From NCBI RefSeq assembly GCF_901000735.1, contig NC_081543.1, forward strand, positions 22,835,515 to 22,899,514: a stretch of 64,000 nt of DNA, given 5' to 3'. This document shows positions 22,263 to 33,511 of the stretch, piece by piece. The translations under genes were made by a program, and so were the position numbers. The notes beneath the pieces were generated by a model. That model did not search any database and was not told where the DNA came from. It was given only the letters and a program-made list of their open reading frames with translations. Origin of the DNA: Corylus avellana. Its lineage: Eukaryota > Streptophyta > Magnoliopsida > Fagales > Betulaceae. The first letter of the stretch is position 1. Every line of letters begins with the position of its first letter.

Positions 22263-23991
22263 ATTTGTGTATCTCAATCTGCCATTTGTAAGTGATTTGA
22301 CTTGTAAATTCTTTGGAATTTTGAAGATGGAGTTTATAATTTTAAGCTTGTTAATGAATGAGAACCATTATTTTTGTGATGCTTTATCCTTTTGAATGAC
22401 ATAATGATGACAATATTTGTGGGTATCATTCCTGGAAAACCCTCACGAGACTTCACTCATCCTCTAGGGAACTCCTAGAGGTTTAAAAGGCTTGTTGCAT
22501 ACGCTAAATGCAACTGTACATCCCACGAAAGATGGATTTATGTTTTTATTTTTCACTTTATTTTATATTTTGTATTGCTAAGAGACTAGCAATATGTAAG
22601 TTGGGGGGTGTGATAAGCGCCGAATGTTGCACATTCAAGCCCCGTAATTTACATATCTTAATTCCTTAGCATTGTTATTTGTTTGATTTTATTTTGTTTT
22701 TGTGTTTCAGGTTTTATTTGACAAACCATTGAAAATTGGGCTTAAAAAAGGCAAAAGCTGGGCATTCTGGATCTAGGATCGAGCGCAGCTATTCCTGAGC
22801 TCGAGCGTCTGCGGCCAGGGATCGAGCGCATGCCTGCTCTCGTGTGCATAACAGCTAGGCTCAAGCGCACTGCCCTCGAGTGCACAAAACTTCAAATCGA
22901 GAACACTCGGGCGTGTATTGGACGGCAACAATCCTTTTCCAGCGTGGATTTGGTTTTCAGTCTCCCTATTGGACTAGGAGACTGACTTCCGATTTTCTAA
23001 GGGTTTCTAGGGTTTTTAGGGTTTTCCTAATCCCTATAAATAGGGCTCTAAACATTGCAAACAGACACACCGCTTTTTAGAGTAAAAATTCAGTAAATTG
23101 TCTTTGGAGCTTAGAAGATCATGAGCGGCTAACCCCTTTGTGGGGTGTTGATGTAACCCTATCCAAGCACAATGGTTTGATTGTATTTAATTTCTAGATT
23201 TTCAATTTATGCATGTTGATTGTATAACTATGAGGATTGCTACAATTGATTTCTGTTCTTCATATTAAATGCAATTATTCTTAAATTCCAAAATTAATAT
23301 TTGTGAAATTCTTGTCTTGTCTTAGAAAGTATTTTACTTTTATTGATTTCAAATCATTCTTGTTTTAATGATTATGAGAATGATGGTTATACAATGGGTT
23401 TAATTGACATATGATCAATAGGATTTGATAGGTCATGCCTAGGGAAAACGGATTGTACTACACCCTAGTTTAGTGTAATTTAGGTAGACAATCCGTGCCA
23501 ACCGAAGATGGGTTACACTTATTCATTGATTATATGTATCCTGTTAAAAAATTTGATAATTTATACCTAGGGAAGACGGATTGTACTACACCCTAGTTTA
23601 GTGTAATTTAGGTAGACAATCCGTGCCAACCGAAGATAGATTATGCTTATTCTTTAATAAGGTAGTTTCTTGTTTATTTATAACATGCATAGAATGAATT
23701 TCTAGGATTAATTATGATTAACCATTGTTGTGCGGATAGAGGTGAAGTCAATACCCTACACTCTCTCTCTTATTTTTAAATCTCTTTTATTTTCATGCAC
23801 TTTAGTTTTAAAGAAAATCAAATCAATTCTCTTTTTAATTAAGTTAATTTTGATCTTTCAAATTTGATAACCAAACCCCTGCAGTCCTTGAGGTTCGACA
23901 CCCTCTCTATAGCCGTATCCTACAAAGATTCGTCCTATTGTGAGTGGTTATTTTTATAATTGATATTTTTTGTCACAAAAATACCACATCA
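22263..23991 (+). mobile_element. 3' end of a family B element: interior tail and 3' LTR
   Basis: 22263-22610 is the non-coding interior tail with the conserved stem-loop module and the polypurine tract TTGGGGGGTG. 22611-23991 is a 1381-bp LTR beginning TGATAAGCGCCGAATG and ending ATACCACATCA, with TATAAATAGGG near 23035. It contains two copies of a roughly 120-bp unit (from about 23425 and 23555; GGATTGTACTACACCCTAG...CCGTGCCAACC). The LTR sits inside the gypsy RT that follows. Confidence 0.85.
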
Positions 23992-26388
23992 GGTATCATC
24001 AAATAAGAATGGCAAAAGAAGATGTTGACAAGACCACATTCTAGGCGCATCATGGCCATTATGAATTCCTAGTCATGTCGTTCGTGTTAACCAATGCACC
24101 TTCCACCTTTCAATCTCTCATGAATGAAATTTTTAAAGGATTACTTCGAAGGTATGTTCTTGTTTTTTTTTTTTATGACATCTTAGTATATAGCAAGACT
24201 TGGCCAGAAAATTTAAATCATCTACAGGAAGTTTTGGAAATCTTGAAAACTCACCAGTTGTTTGTATGAAGGGATAAATGTCAGTTTGGGCAAGATACAA
24301 TTTGTTATTTGAGACATGTGATTTCAGAGCATGAGGTGGCTATGGATCCTGAAAAAATTTCGGCGATGTTGCAATGGTCTACACCATCGTCTGTAAAGGC
24401 ATTGAGAGGTTTTTTGGGACTTAAAGGTTATTACCGGAAATTTATTCAAGGCTATGGATCCATTGCAGGCCCACTAATGCAACTCTTAAAAAACGATGCA
24501 TTTGAATGGATAGAATCAGCAGAAAAAGCCTTCTCCACGCTAAAACAAGCAATGACTATAGGCCCGATACTAGCACTACCAGATTTTAACAAACCATTTG
24601 TTGTGGAATGCGATGCATCAGGAGGAGGAATTGGGGCCATACTTATGCAAGATTCACGACCTCTAGCATTTTTTAGCCAAACTCTAAAGGGGAAGAAATT
24701 AGCTCAATCAACATATGAAAAGGAGATGATAGCTCTGATTGTAGTAGTTCAAAAATTGCGACCTTATTTGCTAGGACAACAATTTGTCATATGAACAAAT
24801 CAAAAAAGCTTGCGGCACTTGTTAGAACAAACAATCACGAAAGAAGCTCAACAGAAGTGGTTGGTAAAATTGATGGGCTACAATTTCACCATTGAGTACA
24901 AAAAAGGTCTTGAAAACTCAGCGCAAGGCATCCAGGTCTAGCAATGGCTCTCTCAAGCCCCGTACCCAATTGGGTCAAACCCATTAAGGAGGAGATATCA
25001 TGTGAACAGGAGCTACAAGACTTGTTGGCTAGAATTATTCAAGGGGAAGCTATTGGCCCTTGGAGTTTGAAATCAGGTTTGATTTTCTTTAAAATTCACA
25101 TATATTTACGTGCTCAATCTCCCCTCACCTAAGCCATAATCAAATAAGTTCACAATGGTTCTCAAGAGGGATTCTATAAAATGTGGCATAGACTTAAATT
25201 AGTATTTTATTGGCAAGGGGTATGTTCACAAATAAAATAATATTTGCGTGAATGTGACATTTGTCAACGAAATGAGGCCGACCTCACGCTACCTAGTGGA
25301 TTACTACAACCTCTGCCGATTCCCACGACCATATGGTTAGACATTTCGATGGACTTTGTGGATGAGTTGCCTAACTCCCAAAGTAAGTCTATAGTCTATG
25401 TGGTGGTAGACAGATTCTCCAAATATACCCATTTTGTGGCCCTCAAAAATCCATATTCCACAATCATAGTGGCTCAAGAATTTATATTTTCAAGTTGCAT
25501 GGGATGCCCACATCCATTGTGTGTGATAGAGACCCTACATTTACAAGCAACTTCTAGAAGGAGCTTTTTCGTTTACAAGGAAATATGTTCAACTTTAGTT
25601 CAGCTTATCATCCACAAATGGATGGTCAAACTGAGGTAGTTAATCGAACCTTAGAAATGTACCTTAGGTGTGTCACTGGCAATAAGCCAAAGGATTGGGT
25701 TAAATGGTTGCCATGGGTAGAATTCACATACAACACGAGTTGGCATTCTAACACGGCACGTACACTGTTTGAAGTAGTATACAGACGTCCCTGCCCAACT
25801 CTTCTCTCTTATATTCCGGGAATTGCTCGAGTGGAGTCTGTGGAACAAGAATTATTGGAGCAGGATACATTGTTGAGGGAAGTTCGGCTAAAGCTTGGGG
25901 AGGCTCAAAATCGAATGAAGCAAATTTATGATAAAGGCCATAAAGAGCGGGTGTTTCAACCGGGAGATTTTGTGTACATCCACCTCCACCCCTACCATCA
26001 GCACTCTGTGGAAAGGCGTCTCAACATGAAATTGGCAGTTAAATATTATGGGCCCTACAAAATTGTTAATCGGGTGGGCGAAGTGGCTTACAAACTTGAG
26101 CTACCACATGGATCTAAAAAGAATCCCACTTTTCACGTATCTCTCCTCCAGAAATAGTTGGGTCCAAGAGTGATACCAAGCACGGCCTTATCTAAAATTC
26201 CATCTTCTCACCATGCTTTCCAGCCCCAAGTTATCCTACAGTGGTGTGGAACAGGTAGCAACAAAGAGGGCTGATCCATTGGAAGGGGTATAGTCCTACA
26301 GATTCTACGTGAGAAAAGGTGACAATCATGCAACATCAATTTCCAGGATTTGCCCTTGAGGAAACGGGCAATTTTGAGAAGGGAGGAA
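23992..26388 (+). pseudogene. Ty3/gypsy chromovirus pol remnant (RT, RNase H, integrase, chromodomain)
   Basis: The RT begins mid-domain at a YHQIRM-like segment. It continues with FVLTNAPSTFQSLMNEIF, a catalytic loop changed to FFYDILVYSK (first Asp of DD replaced by Tyr), KALRGFLGLKGYYRKF, and RNase H with VECDASGGGIGA. Integrase follows: zinc part CDICQRN, catalytic WLDISMDFV and VDRFSKY, then SAYHPQMDGQTE. After HVSLLQK a decayed chromodomain is readable (LIHWKGYSP near 26270), which places it in the chromoviruses, possibly near Reina. Stops and frameshifts (about 24042, 24267, 24792, 24938) make it inactive. Confidence 0.88.
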
Positions 26389-26888
26389 TGTTATGAGAAC
26401 GCAAGGTCAAGCGATAAAGCATGTTGCAATATTAGCTATTTGTTTATTTCAATTACATTATTATCCAATTGTTATTTCAATTCGAGTAGAAGTAGGAATT
26501 AGCATTGTAGTGAGATAGAAGTCTTAAGGTCTATCCAGCTAATACATAAAGGATGAGATCTACAACAACAAAATTAGTTGTAGTAGGACTCATGCTCTAG
26601 ATAAGGGAATCACGTATCCTAGTAGGAGTTGGAGTCAGTCTCCAAGTTTAAGCTTTGTAATTTTCTATTTAAAGTCCAATCTAAGAAATAAAAGGCACGC
26701 ATAATTTTATCTCAAACTTTACGTTTGTTACGAGGTTCAGGAATCCTCTAAATTCCTATTGCTAATTCTCACACAATTAACACCCATTAGCAATTAATCA
26801 TAGGAAAGAATAAGAAGTTAGATCCAGCTTCTTTCCCTGTTGATCGAAGAATTACGAGATCGGTTACTCATTCATGTAACCAATCACA
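26389..26888 (+). repeat. Probable 3' LTR of the chromovirus remnant
   Basis: A purine-rich GAGAAGGGAGGAA tract directly precedes TGTTATGAGAACGCAAGG, as expected for a 3' LTR start. The far end is uncertain; a CA end near 26888 follows GGTTACTCATTCATGTAACC. No second LTR is available to confirm. Confidence 0.55.
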
Positions 26889-28265
26889 TAAGATATGTCT
26901 GACCCATTGATTGTGCTTGGGACTCTAATGTTTGCATTGTTTTGACTGCTTTGAATCAACGATGTGTGATTTTTAGGACTTCTAGAAATGGCCTGGAAGT
27001 TCATGTTTGTTCCAGTACACTTGTAGTAAATTCTAAGACCTGATATCCTGAGGTTTTTATGTTCAACGTAAAGCTTTCAACATATGTGGATCACTTTGGC
27101 TCACTGTGAAATCTGGGTAACAGTCGAAGTGAATTGGACCATTATACATACTTGACTCAATTATTACGAGTGTGCTATCACTAAAATTAGTGAATCAGGC
27201 ATCTCGAAGTCATAACAGGACTGAGGCATTAAGACCTTTTCTTGTTAAAGGTTTTACAGCAATTTGAACCAATCCGATATGAATATAGTTATGACCATAC
27301 TTCCTGTTGTTTTCTAACGATTCTGGGCTAAATAAGTTTCATGTTCTTTACTAAGGGCATACACTTGCTCAACAGTTTTGACATGATGTTAACTCCTGAA
27401 AGAAGTCATTAACCATTTCTTCTTATAAATTTTCTCACTAGGGACTTTGGGTATGTTCCAATCATTGAAATCAATGTTAGAATCGCCTTACTGATACTCA
27501 ACATGTTCCTCATTTACTATGTCTGGGATCCTATTGAAGGATGACCTAGAGCTAGCAGATGAATTAGATCTGAAAAAGACTCTTCATATTATCAAGTTTC
27601 TAATTATATATGTGTGTTTTTTACTCCAATCTTTTACTGTTTTCTTCTATTTATCATCATGTCTTTTCTCTTTGTCTGCACACATACCCTCTCATATCCA
27701 ACAGCTCATGCCTCTCTCTCAGGACTTACTGTTTGGATCAGGGACTGATTGTTCGGGTGGTAGGTCAACAACAGACTCCAAAGATGAACACATAAAAGAA
27801 CAGAATAGACAATAGCAGATTAAAATGAACAACACAGATAACCAACCACTTCGGCTGATGTACACTTATAACTGAATTAACAACATTTATAACCAAAATG
27901 GATAAACACTAATGGCTCTGATACCAAAATGGATGGCGGTATTAGCAATAAGGATAAAAAGCGTAAATGGAATCAGTAGAAAAATGATTAGAATGAACGA
28001 AAACTGTGAAAATATATAGCACAACTAATGAAGTAGTTAAGTAAACTGGAAATTGATGCTCATAAATAATCATTATCCATAAACTATATATACATGACAC
28101 ATAATAACATATCCAGAGGCAGGAGGCTCTCATATCATATCATACTTTCGCATCTCGCATGGATGCAAAATTATTTACAAAGCTATACTCCCACGAAAAC
28201 ATGTAACATAATAAAAAATAAATAAAAAAACTATTACATAAAATAAGTGCATAATTATAAACCCC
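26889..28265. other. Non-coding sequence with a possible minus-strand primer site
   Basis: No gene is recognised; short open frames at 27519-27815 have no convincing homology. At 27914-27925 the plus strand reads GGCTCTGATACCA, the complement of a tRNA-iMet primer site, hinting at a minus-strand copia LTR to its right. LTR limits could not be found. The stretch next to 28281 probably includes the 3' UTR of the His-rich gene. Confidence 0.3.
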
Positions 28266-28280
28266 TTGTCACGCAAAGCT

Positions 28281-28976
28281 TCAAAACAGATCGAAAAACT
28301 TGCTGACACTCCTCATAAACCCACCCTCCTGCTCCTGCTCGTGGTCGTGATGGCGACCGTGATGGTGCTCGTGGTCGTGATGGTGCTCGTGCTCGTCCTC
28401 TCTCTCCCTCTCTTCTCGCTCCATGTGTGGGTGGTGGTGATGCCTCTTCTTCATGTGCTCGTTCCTCTCTCCGTCATCATCCTCGTGGTGGAACCTGGGC
28501 CTCACGTGGCCGAACCTGGCCCACATCTCACGCGCCCCGCCTCGGACCTCCGGAACCGAACCCGAATCCTCCTCGTGGGACAGGATCATGTCGTTTCCGT
28601 ATGGAACCTCGCGGTCAGGGAAGCGCGAGCCCAACGGCTTGAACTTGTACATGTTGTTTTCACGGCGGTGATTGCGGCAGCGATGGCCTCTATGGGACGT
28701 TAACGGGAACGGACGGAAGTGGTGGTTGACCGGACGGAAGCTGATCTTTGTCAATGCCTCGGATTTAACGTCGGATTCCGTTGACTCGGTTTTCTCGGGT
28801 ATCCACTCGAACAAGGCTATGGGTTTGGACTCAGGTTGTTCGTTGGAGGAGAGGTACGTTTTGGGTACCGGATCTGGCAAGACGACATCGTTTTCGGACA
28901 GATCTAACGGAATACGGGCATGGCAGAGGGCGAGCAAGAAGAACGTAACGGTGACGCTGACGGCGACTCGAGCCAT
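28281..28976 (-). CDS. Secreted His-rich acidic protein of unknown function
   Basis: A single uninterrupted exon of 231 codons. Residues 1-20 form a classical signal peptide (MARVAVSV..FFLLALCHA, cleavage likely after CHA). The middle has a conserved-looking Arg/His/Pro segment (FRPVNHHFRPFP) and a motif RCRNHR; the C-terminal 60 residues are His/Glu/Asp-rich (HHHHPH, DEHEHHHDHEHHHGRHHDH) and end in a hydrophobic SVSKFFDLF. Such a tail could bind metal ions, which is inference only. The GC content is well above its surroundings, and the start is supported by a TATA box 45-55 bp upstream. I do not recognise the family; it is the only complete host gene here. Confidence 0.82.
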   Translation of the reverse strand: MARVAVSVTVTFFLLALCHARIPLDLSENDVVLPDPVPKTYLSSNEQPESKPIALFEWIPEKTESTESDVKSEALTKISFRPVNHHFRPFPLTSHRGHRCRNHRRENNMYKFKPLGSRFPDREVPYGNDMILSHEEDSGSVPEVRGGAREMWARFGHVRPRFHHEDDDGERNEHMKKRHHHHPHMEREEREREDEHEHHHDHEHHHGRHHDHEQEQEGGFMRSVSKFFDLF

Positions 28977-29018
28977 TTTTTTGTGGTGCGAGAAGAGTTA
29001 AGAGAAACGTAGCTCATG

Positions 29019-29029
29019 TTATATATATA
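29019..29029 (-). promoter_or_regulatory. TATA box of the His-rich gene
   Basis: On the minus strand CTATATATATAAC lies about 45-55 bases before the ATG (28976), followed by a pyrimidine-rich leader, a normal distance for a plant core promoter with a short 5' UTR. Confidence 0.7.
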
Positions 29030-29131
29030 GGGAAGAGAGAGATAGTGGTTCGGGCAGATAGGGCAGGTGGTTTTGGGCGAGGTTTGACGGGGGTACAGAA
29101 AGAATGGCAACGGGCAGCCGGGTTGACCGAC

Positions 29132-29137
29132 CACGTG
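29132..29137 (-). promoter_or_regulatory. G-box CACGTG upstream of the His-rich gene
   Basis: A perfect palindromic CACGTG about 155 bases before the ATG, beside a TTGACC W-box-like word (plus strand 29123-29128). G-boxes bind bZIP/bHLH factors and W-boxes WRKY factors in plants; regulation by light, ABA or stress is inference. Confidence 0.45.
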
Positions 29138-29139
29138 CG

Positions 29140-30039
29140 TTTTCGTCCGGGTCGGTCTCGTTGTGTGTGGGATTCACATTTGGGTGGAGCCGTAGGATGA
29201 TGCCGGACCAGGCTTTGCGTACAGTACACGACAACACAATACGCGTGATTTCTGAGTTGACCATGGAATTGTATTGCGGTTGATAGAATTTTCCTCTATT
29301 TTTTGTGTTTTTAGCATTGAGACTCAAATTTCTAATTTTACAAAATTATTATTCAAGTTTACAATCATTTTAAATAGTATAAAAATATAATTATACCAAG
29401 AAAATTGAGTAATGTTAAAAATTGCTTTGCTGTCTTTTTTGTGTCACTCCAAAAATGATATGGCTTATAAAATTATCATTAGTTTTGTGATTGATTATTA
29501 TTAAATTTTGATCAAATAATAATTTTAAAAGTCACATCATTTTTCATGTGACATAAGACAGATAGAAGAATAACTTATAGAATTACTTAAAAAAATCTTC
29601 TACATATACCTCTCTGGTCTATCTTTCATGAAAAATGACGTGAATATCAAAATTTTTTAACAAGAAATGCTTACCAAATTAACATGTAGCTAATTCATTG
29701 AAAATTAACAAAATAATTAATTAAAAAAAATGTAACATGAGTGATACATTAATTTAATAAATCTCTCTTAGTAAACGATTTCATATTCTTAATATTCTTC
29801 ATCTTTTTCTAAATTAATTATTGGATGTGCATGACTTAAATCTGTATGACGTACCTGTAGTTCAATAGTTGATTTGAAAGAAAAAAAAAAAAAAAAAATT
29901 GTAGAGAAATTATTAATTGGTTGATTTAATATATATATATATCATGTCTCAATTTATTTTCTTGAGCTATATTATCATGAGGATGGGGGTGTAAATGCAA
30001 CGTGGTGAAAAAACAAAAAAGGTGATGTCAGCTATGACG
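29140..30039. other. AT-rich intergenic region
   Basis: No coding signal. AT-rich with homopolymer A (about 29880-29897) and an (AT)n run near 29930. Confidence 0.4.
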
Positions 30040-30334
30040 TTTAAGATGTGAAACAACTCGTTAAGTTGAAGCCGTTCCAATATTCCATGCCATCTGTTAA
30101 AGCCTAGTTTTTGGAAACTAAAGACTAGTGGGTTCAACGTGTATAAAAAATATCATATCTTTTTATTTTAAATTATATGAATAATATTTAAGATGTGAAA
30201 CAACGCGTTAGGTTGAAGCGGTTCCATTCCATGCCATCTGTTAAAGCCTAGTTTTTGGAAACTGAAGACTAGTGGGTTCAACGTGTATAAAAAATATCAT
30301 ATCTCTTTATTTTAAATTATATGAATAATATTTA
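30040..30334 (+). repeat. Tandem duplication, two units of about 145 bp
   Basis: Unit 1 (30040-30186) and unit 2 (30187-30330) both begin TTTAAGATGTGAAACAAC and end ATGAATAATA. They differ by a few substitutions and small indels. The right edge coincides with the 9-bp target duplication of the next element. Confidence 0.9.
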
Positions 30335-31534
30335 AGGAAAATTTTACTAAGCCTTTCCGAAGTTTCAGCTATTGAATTTTCAAAACTCTCACTTAAGCCC
30401 CCTGAATTTTGGTTTGCTCTCACTTTAAACTATTCTGTTAGTTTTTAATGTTAAAGTCAAATACTTTGACTTTTTATGCACATTTTACCCTTACCCCAAA
30501 ATTACACCGTTTTGTGCCCTAAAACTACAACACCTACCCAGCCCAAAACGACGTCGTTTTAGGCATTAATTTTTTTTTTTCTTAAAAAAGAAAAGAAAAG
30601 CAAAATATTAAAAATTTAAAAAAAAAAAAAAAAAAGAAAACACACGAAATCGGGGCAGCTCCAGCCACCCCTTGGCCAAAATGGGCTGGCCAGACCACCC
30701 CATTTTTGGCTAGCCACCCCTTGGCCGGTCTGGGGGTGGTCGAACCACCCACATGGCCAAGGGGNNNNNNNNNNNNNNNNNNNNNNNNNNNNNNNNNNNN
30801 NNNNNNNNNNNNNNNNNNNNNNNNNNNNNNNNNNNNNNNNNNNNNNNNNNNNNNNNNNNNNNNNNNNNNNNNNNNNNNNNNNNNNNNNNNNNNNNNNNNN
30901 NNNNNNNNNNNNNNNNNNNNNNNNNNNNNNNNNNNNNNNNNNNNNNNNNNNNNNNNNNNNNNNNNNNNNNNNNNNNNNNNNNNNNNNNNNNNNNNNNNNN
31001 NNNNNNNNNNNNNNNNNNNNNNNNNNNNNNNNNNNNNNNNNNNNNNNNNNNNNNNNNNNNNNNNNNNNNNNNNNNNNNNNNNNNNNNNNNNNNNNNNNNN
31101 NNNNNNNNNNNNNNNNNNNNNNNNNNNNNNNNNNNNNNNNNNNNNNNNNNNNNNNNNNNNNNNNNNNNNNNNNNNNNNNNNNNNNNNNNNNNNNNNNNNN
31201 NNNNNNNNNNNNNNNNNNNNNNNNNNNNNNNNNNNNNNNNNNNNNNNNNNNNTTTAATATTACGCTCAAAATGACATCGTTTTGGGTTGGGTGGTGATGT
31301 ATGTAGTTTTGAAGCTCAAAACGGTGTAGTTTTGGAGTCCAAAACGACGTAGTTTTGGTTGAGCGTAAAATTGGCATAAAAAGTCAAACTGTTTGACTTT
31401 AACGTTAAAAACTAACAAAATGGTCCAAAGTGAGAGCAAATCAAAGTTTAGAGAGCTTTAGTGAGAGTTTTGGTAATTGAGGGAGTACTTGTCAAATCGA
31501 CTGAAAGTTCAAGAAGGCCTACTGAAGTTTCCCC
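30335..31534. mobile_element. Mutator-like element (non-autonomous), with gap
   Basis: A perfect 9-bp duplication TAATATTTA (30326-30334 and 31535-31543), the Mutator size, flanks long inverted repeats of about 170 bp. Left AGGAAAATTTTACTAAGCC pairs with right (reverse complement) GGGGAAACTTCAGTAGGCC, and both arms contain GTTAGTTTTTAA and AAAGTCAAA. The interior is GC-rich (repeated CCACCCC/GGGGTGG) and then N. No transposase is visible. Confidence 0.88.
30765..31252. other. Assembly gap, 488 N
   Basis: Run of N inside the Mutator-like element. The odd length suggests an estimated rather than default gap size. Open frames spanning it are artefacts. Confidence 0.98.
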
Positions 31535-31964
31535 TAATATTTATTTTATGGTTAAAATTTTAAATTTGGTGTATCTAATTTTTATATTGTTTAAATTTTT
31601 AAAAATAAATTTTAAGAAAAAGTTCACATACTTCTCAATTATGACAATGTCCTTCATAAACTACTAAAATTTTTATATACATATATATTAGGGAAAAATA
31701 TAATTTAGCCTCCCAAACTACCAGTCATTTTCATTTTAGCTCCCTAATGTTCAAAAAGTGATAAAGTAGCCCCCAAACTACAAAAAAAAAAATTGCAATT
31801 TGACCACTCTGTTAGTCAACACCGTCAAATTGGATAGAAAATGAAAAACGATGTCTTTTTCGAAGTTAAGTTACTGAAATGCTCTTTTGAAAAGAAAAAA
31901 ATATCTATTTAAAAAATGCCCCAAAACGACGTCGTTTTGAGGGAAAAATAAAAAGGGGGAGGGG

Positions 31965-32857
31965 GGGAATATAAAAAAGCCCCCCAAACTATCAGCCGTT
32001 TTCGATTTAGCCCCCTAACATTCCAAAAGTGATAAAGTAGCCCCCCAAACTACCAAACTATTGCATTTTGGCCACTCCATTAGTCAAAATCGTCATTTTG
32101 GACGAAAACTGCAAAACGACGTCGTTTTGTTATGGGTAAGTTACTACAATGCTGCGACATCTATCGGCGGGAGGCTTCTTGTCTCATTGCAGGTGGAACT
32201 CGTTGTTGGAAAGTATGCTAAGTGGCGTGCCTATGATAGCTTGGCCTATGTATGCGGAGAAGAAGATGAATGCGACGATGCTTACAGAGGAGGTAGGAGT
32301 GGCCGCCCGCCCCAAAGTTGTGCCGACCAAAGCAGCGGTGGGAAGGGAGGAGATTGAGATGATGGTGAGGAAAGTTATGGAGGGTCAGGAAGGGAAGGCT
32401 ATGAGGGCTAGAGTTAAGGAACTAAAAATCAGTGGGGAGAAGGCTTTGAGTGAGGATGGTTCTTTCACGGCTGTGTCTCATTTGGCAAAGGAATGCATAA
32501 TGAACTCCCAATGCCAGAAAGTCAAGGCTCTGTGAGCCGTGCGCTAGCAAATTAAATGGGGGTATGGTTGCTTATTTCATGAAAAAAAAAAAAAAAAAAA
32601 TTGGGGAAAAATATTAAAAAGCCCCCCAAACTACCATATGTTTTCATTTTAGCCCCCTAATATTCAGAAAGTGATAAAGTAGCCCCCCAACAAAATGACG
32701 TCGTTTTGAATTTCCGTTCAAACTGATAGTTTTGACTAACAGAGTGATCAAAATGCAATAGTTTGGTAGTTTTGGGGGCTACTTTATCACTTTTGAAACA
32801 TTAGGGGGCTAAATCGAAAACGGCTGATAGTTTAAGAAGCTTTTTTATATTTTTCCC
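31965..32857. mobile_element. Inner Pack-MULE-like unit with captured gene fragment
   Basis: The ends form an inverted repeat of about 165 bp (left from GGGAATATAAAAAAGCCC, right reverse complement from GGGAAAAATATAAAAAAGC), both containing AACTATCAGCCGTTTTCG. A third, forward copy of the terminal sequence (32603-32690) lies after the captured fragment. Target duplication is obscured by G and A runs. Confidence 0.75.
32140..32535 (+). pseudogene. Captured UDP-glycosyltransferase (UGT72-like) C-terminal fragment
   Basis: The 128-codon frame (Met 32149, stop TGA 32533-32535) begins inside the plant PSPG box that binds the UDP-sugar: GGFLSHCRWNS, then GVPMIAWPMYAEKKMNA, followed by the C-terminal helix region (RPKVVPTK, GREEIEMMVRKVM, SGEKALSEDGS). 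The wording is closest to UGT72-type phenylpropanoid/hydroquinone glucosyltransferases. Two important box positions differ (HCGWNS is HCRWNS; final Gln after YAE is Lys). The acceptor-binding N-terminal half is absent, so no activity is expected. Confidence 0.88.
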
Positions 32858-32867
32858 AAAAAAAAAA

Positions 32868-33140
32868 GGTGGTTTAGAGGTGGCTCACCGGCCACCCACC
32901 CCATCAGCCATGGGGGTGGCCGGCAAGGCACCCAAGGCCATCGGGGTGGCTACCCAGCCATCCCCAAGCCTGTTGGGGCGACTGGGTAGCCACCCCATGG
33001 CCTTTGGGGTGGCTGCCCAGCCACCCTTACAGGCTTGGGGGTGGCCGCCCAGCGACCCCTATGGCCTGTGGGTGGCCCGCCGGCCCTCCCCATGTCCTAT
33101 GGGGTGGCTGGCGAGCCACCCCTAAGCCACCTTTTTTTTG
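32868..33140. repeat. GC-rich CCACCCC / GGGGTGGC array
   Basis: About ten imperfect units of GGGGTGGC(C/T)GxCCAGCCACCCC in alternating orientation. The same kind of sequence occurs beside the gap at 30650-30764, so it belongs to this Mutator-like family's interior. The open frame 32880-33125 is a product of this repeat, not a gene. Confidence 0.75.
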
Positions 33141-33178
33141 TTTTTCAAACGACATCGTTTTTTAGGGGTGTCGTTTTT

Positions 33179-33477
33179 TAAGGGTGTTATAATAATTACC
33201 TTAGTGGTTAGTAGATTTCACTAACCGCCTAGGGTTAGCGATTGGGTACTAACCGCCGGTTAGCAGTTAGTGAAATAGGTAACCGCCAACTAACCGCTTT
33301 TTCAAAATTGGGTCTTTTGGGCTTTTTTTACTACTGTACCATTTTTTACCCTCATTTGTTTTTTGTATTTTTAGTGTCTTCTTAGGACAAATTGCTATAA
33401 AAAGAGCCCAATTGAAAAATAAAAAATATTTGACCCCAAAATTTACATTTACTTGTACTTAATCATAACTGATTAAC

Positions 33478-33511
<34 letters not shown>

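Noticed and set aside
28266..28703. Plus-strand frames of up to 145 codons over the His-rich gene
   Set aside because: Antisense shadows of the GC-rich minus-strand gene; composition follows the other strand.
30616..31377. Open frames of 173-253 codons
   Set aside because: Mostly N; the gap has no stops.
32880..33125. Pro/Ala/Gly-rich open frame
   Set aside because: Produced by the CCACCCC/GGGGTGG repeat array.
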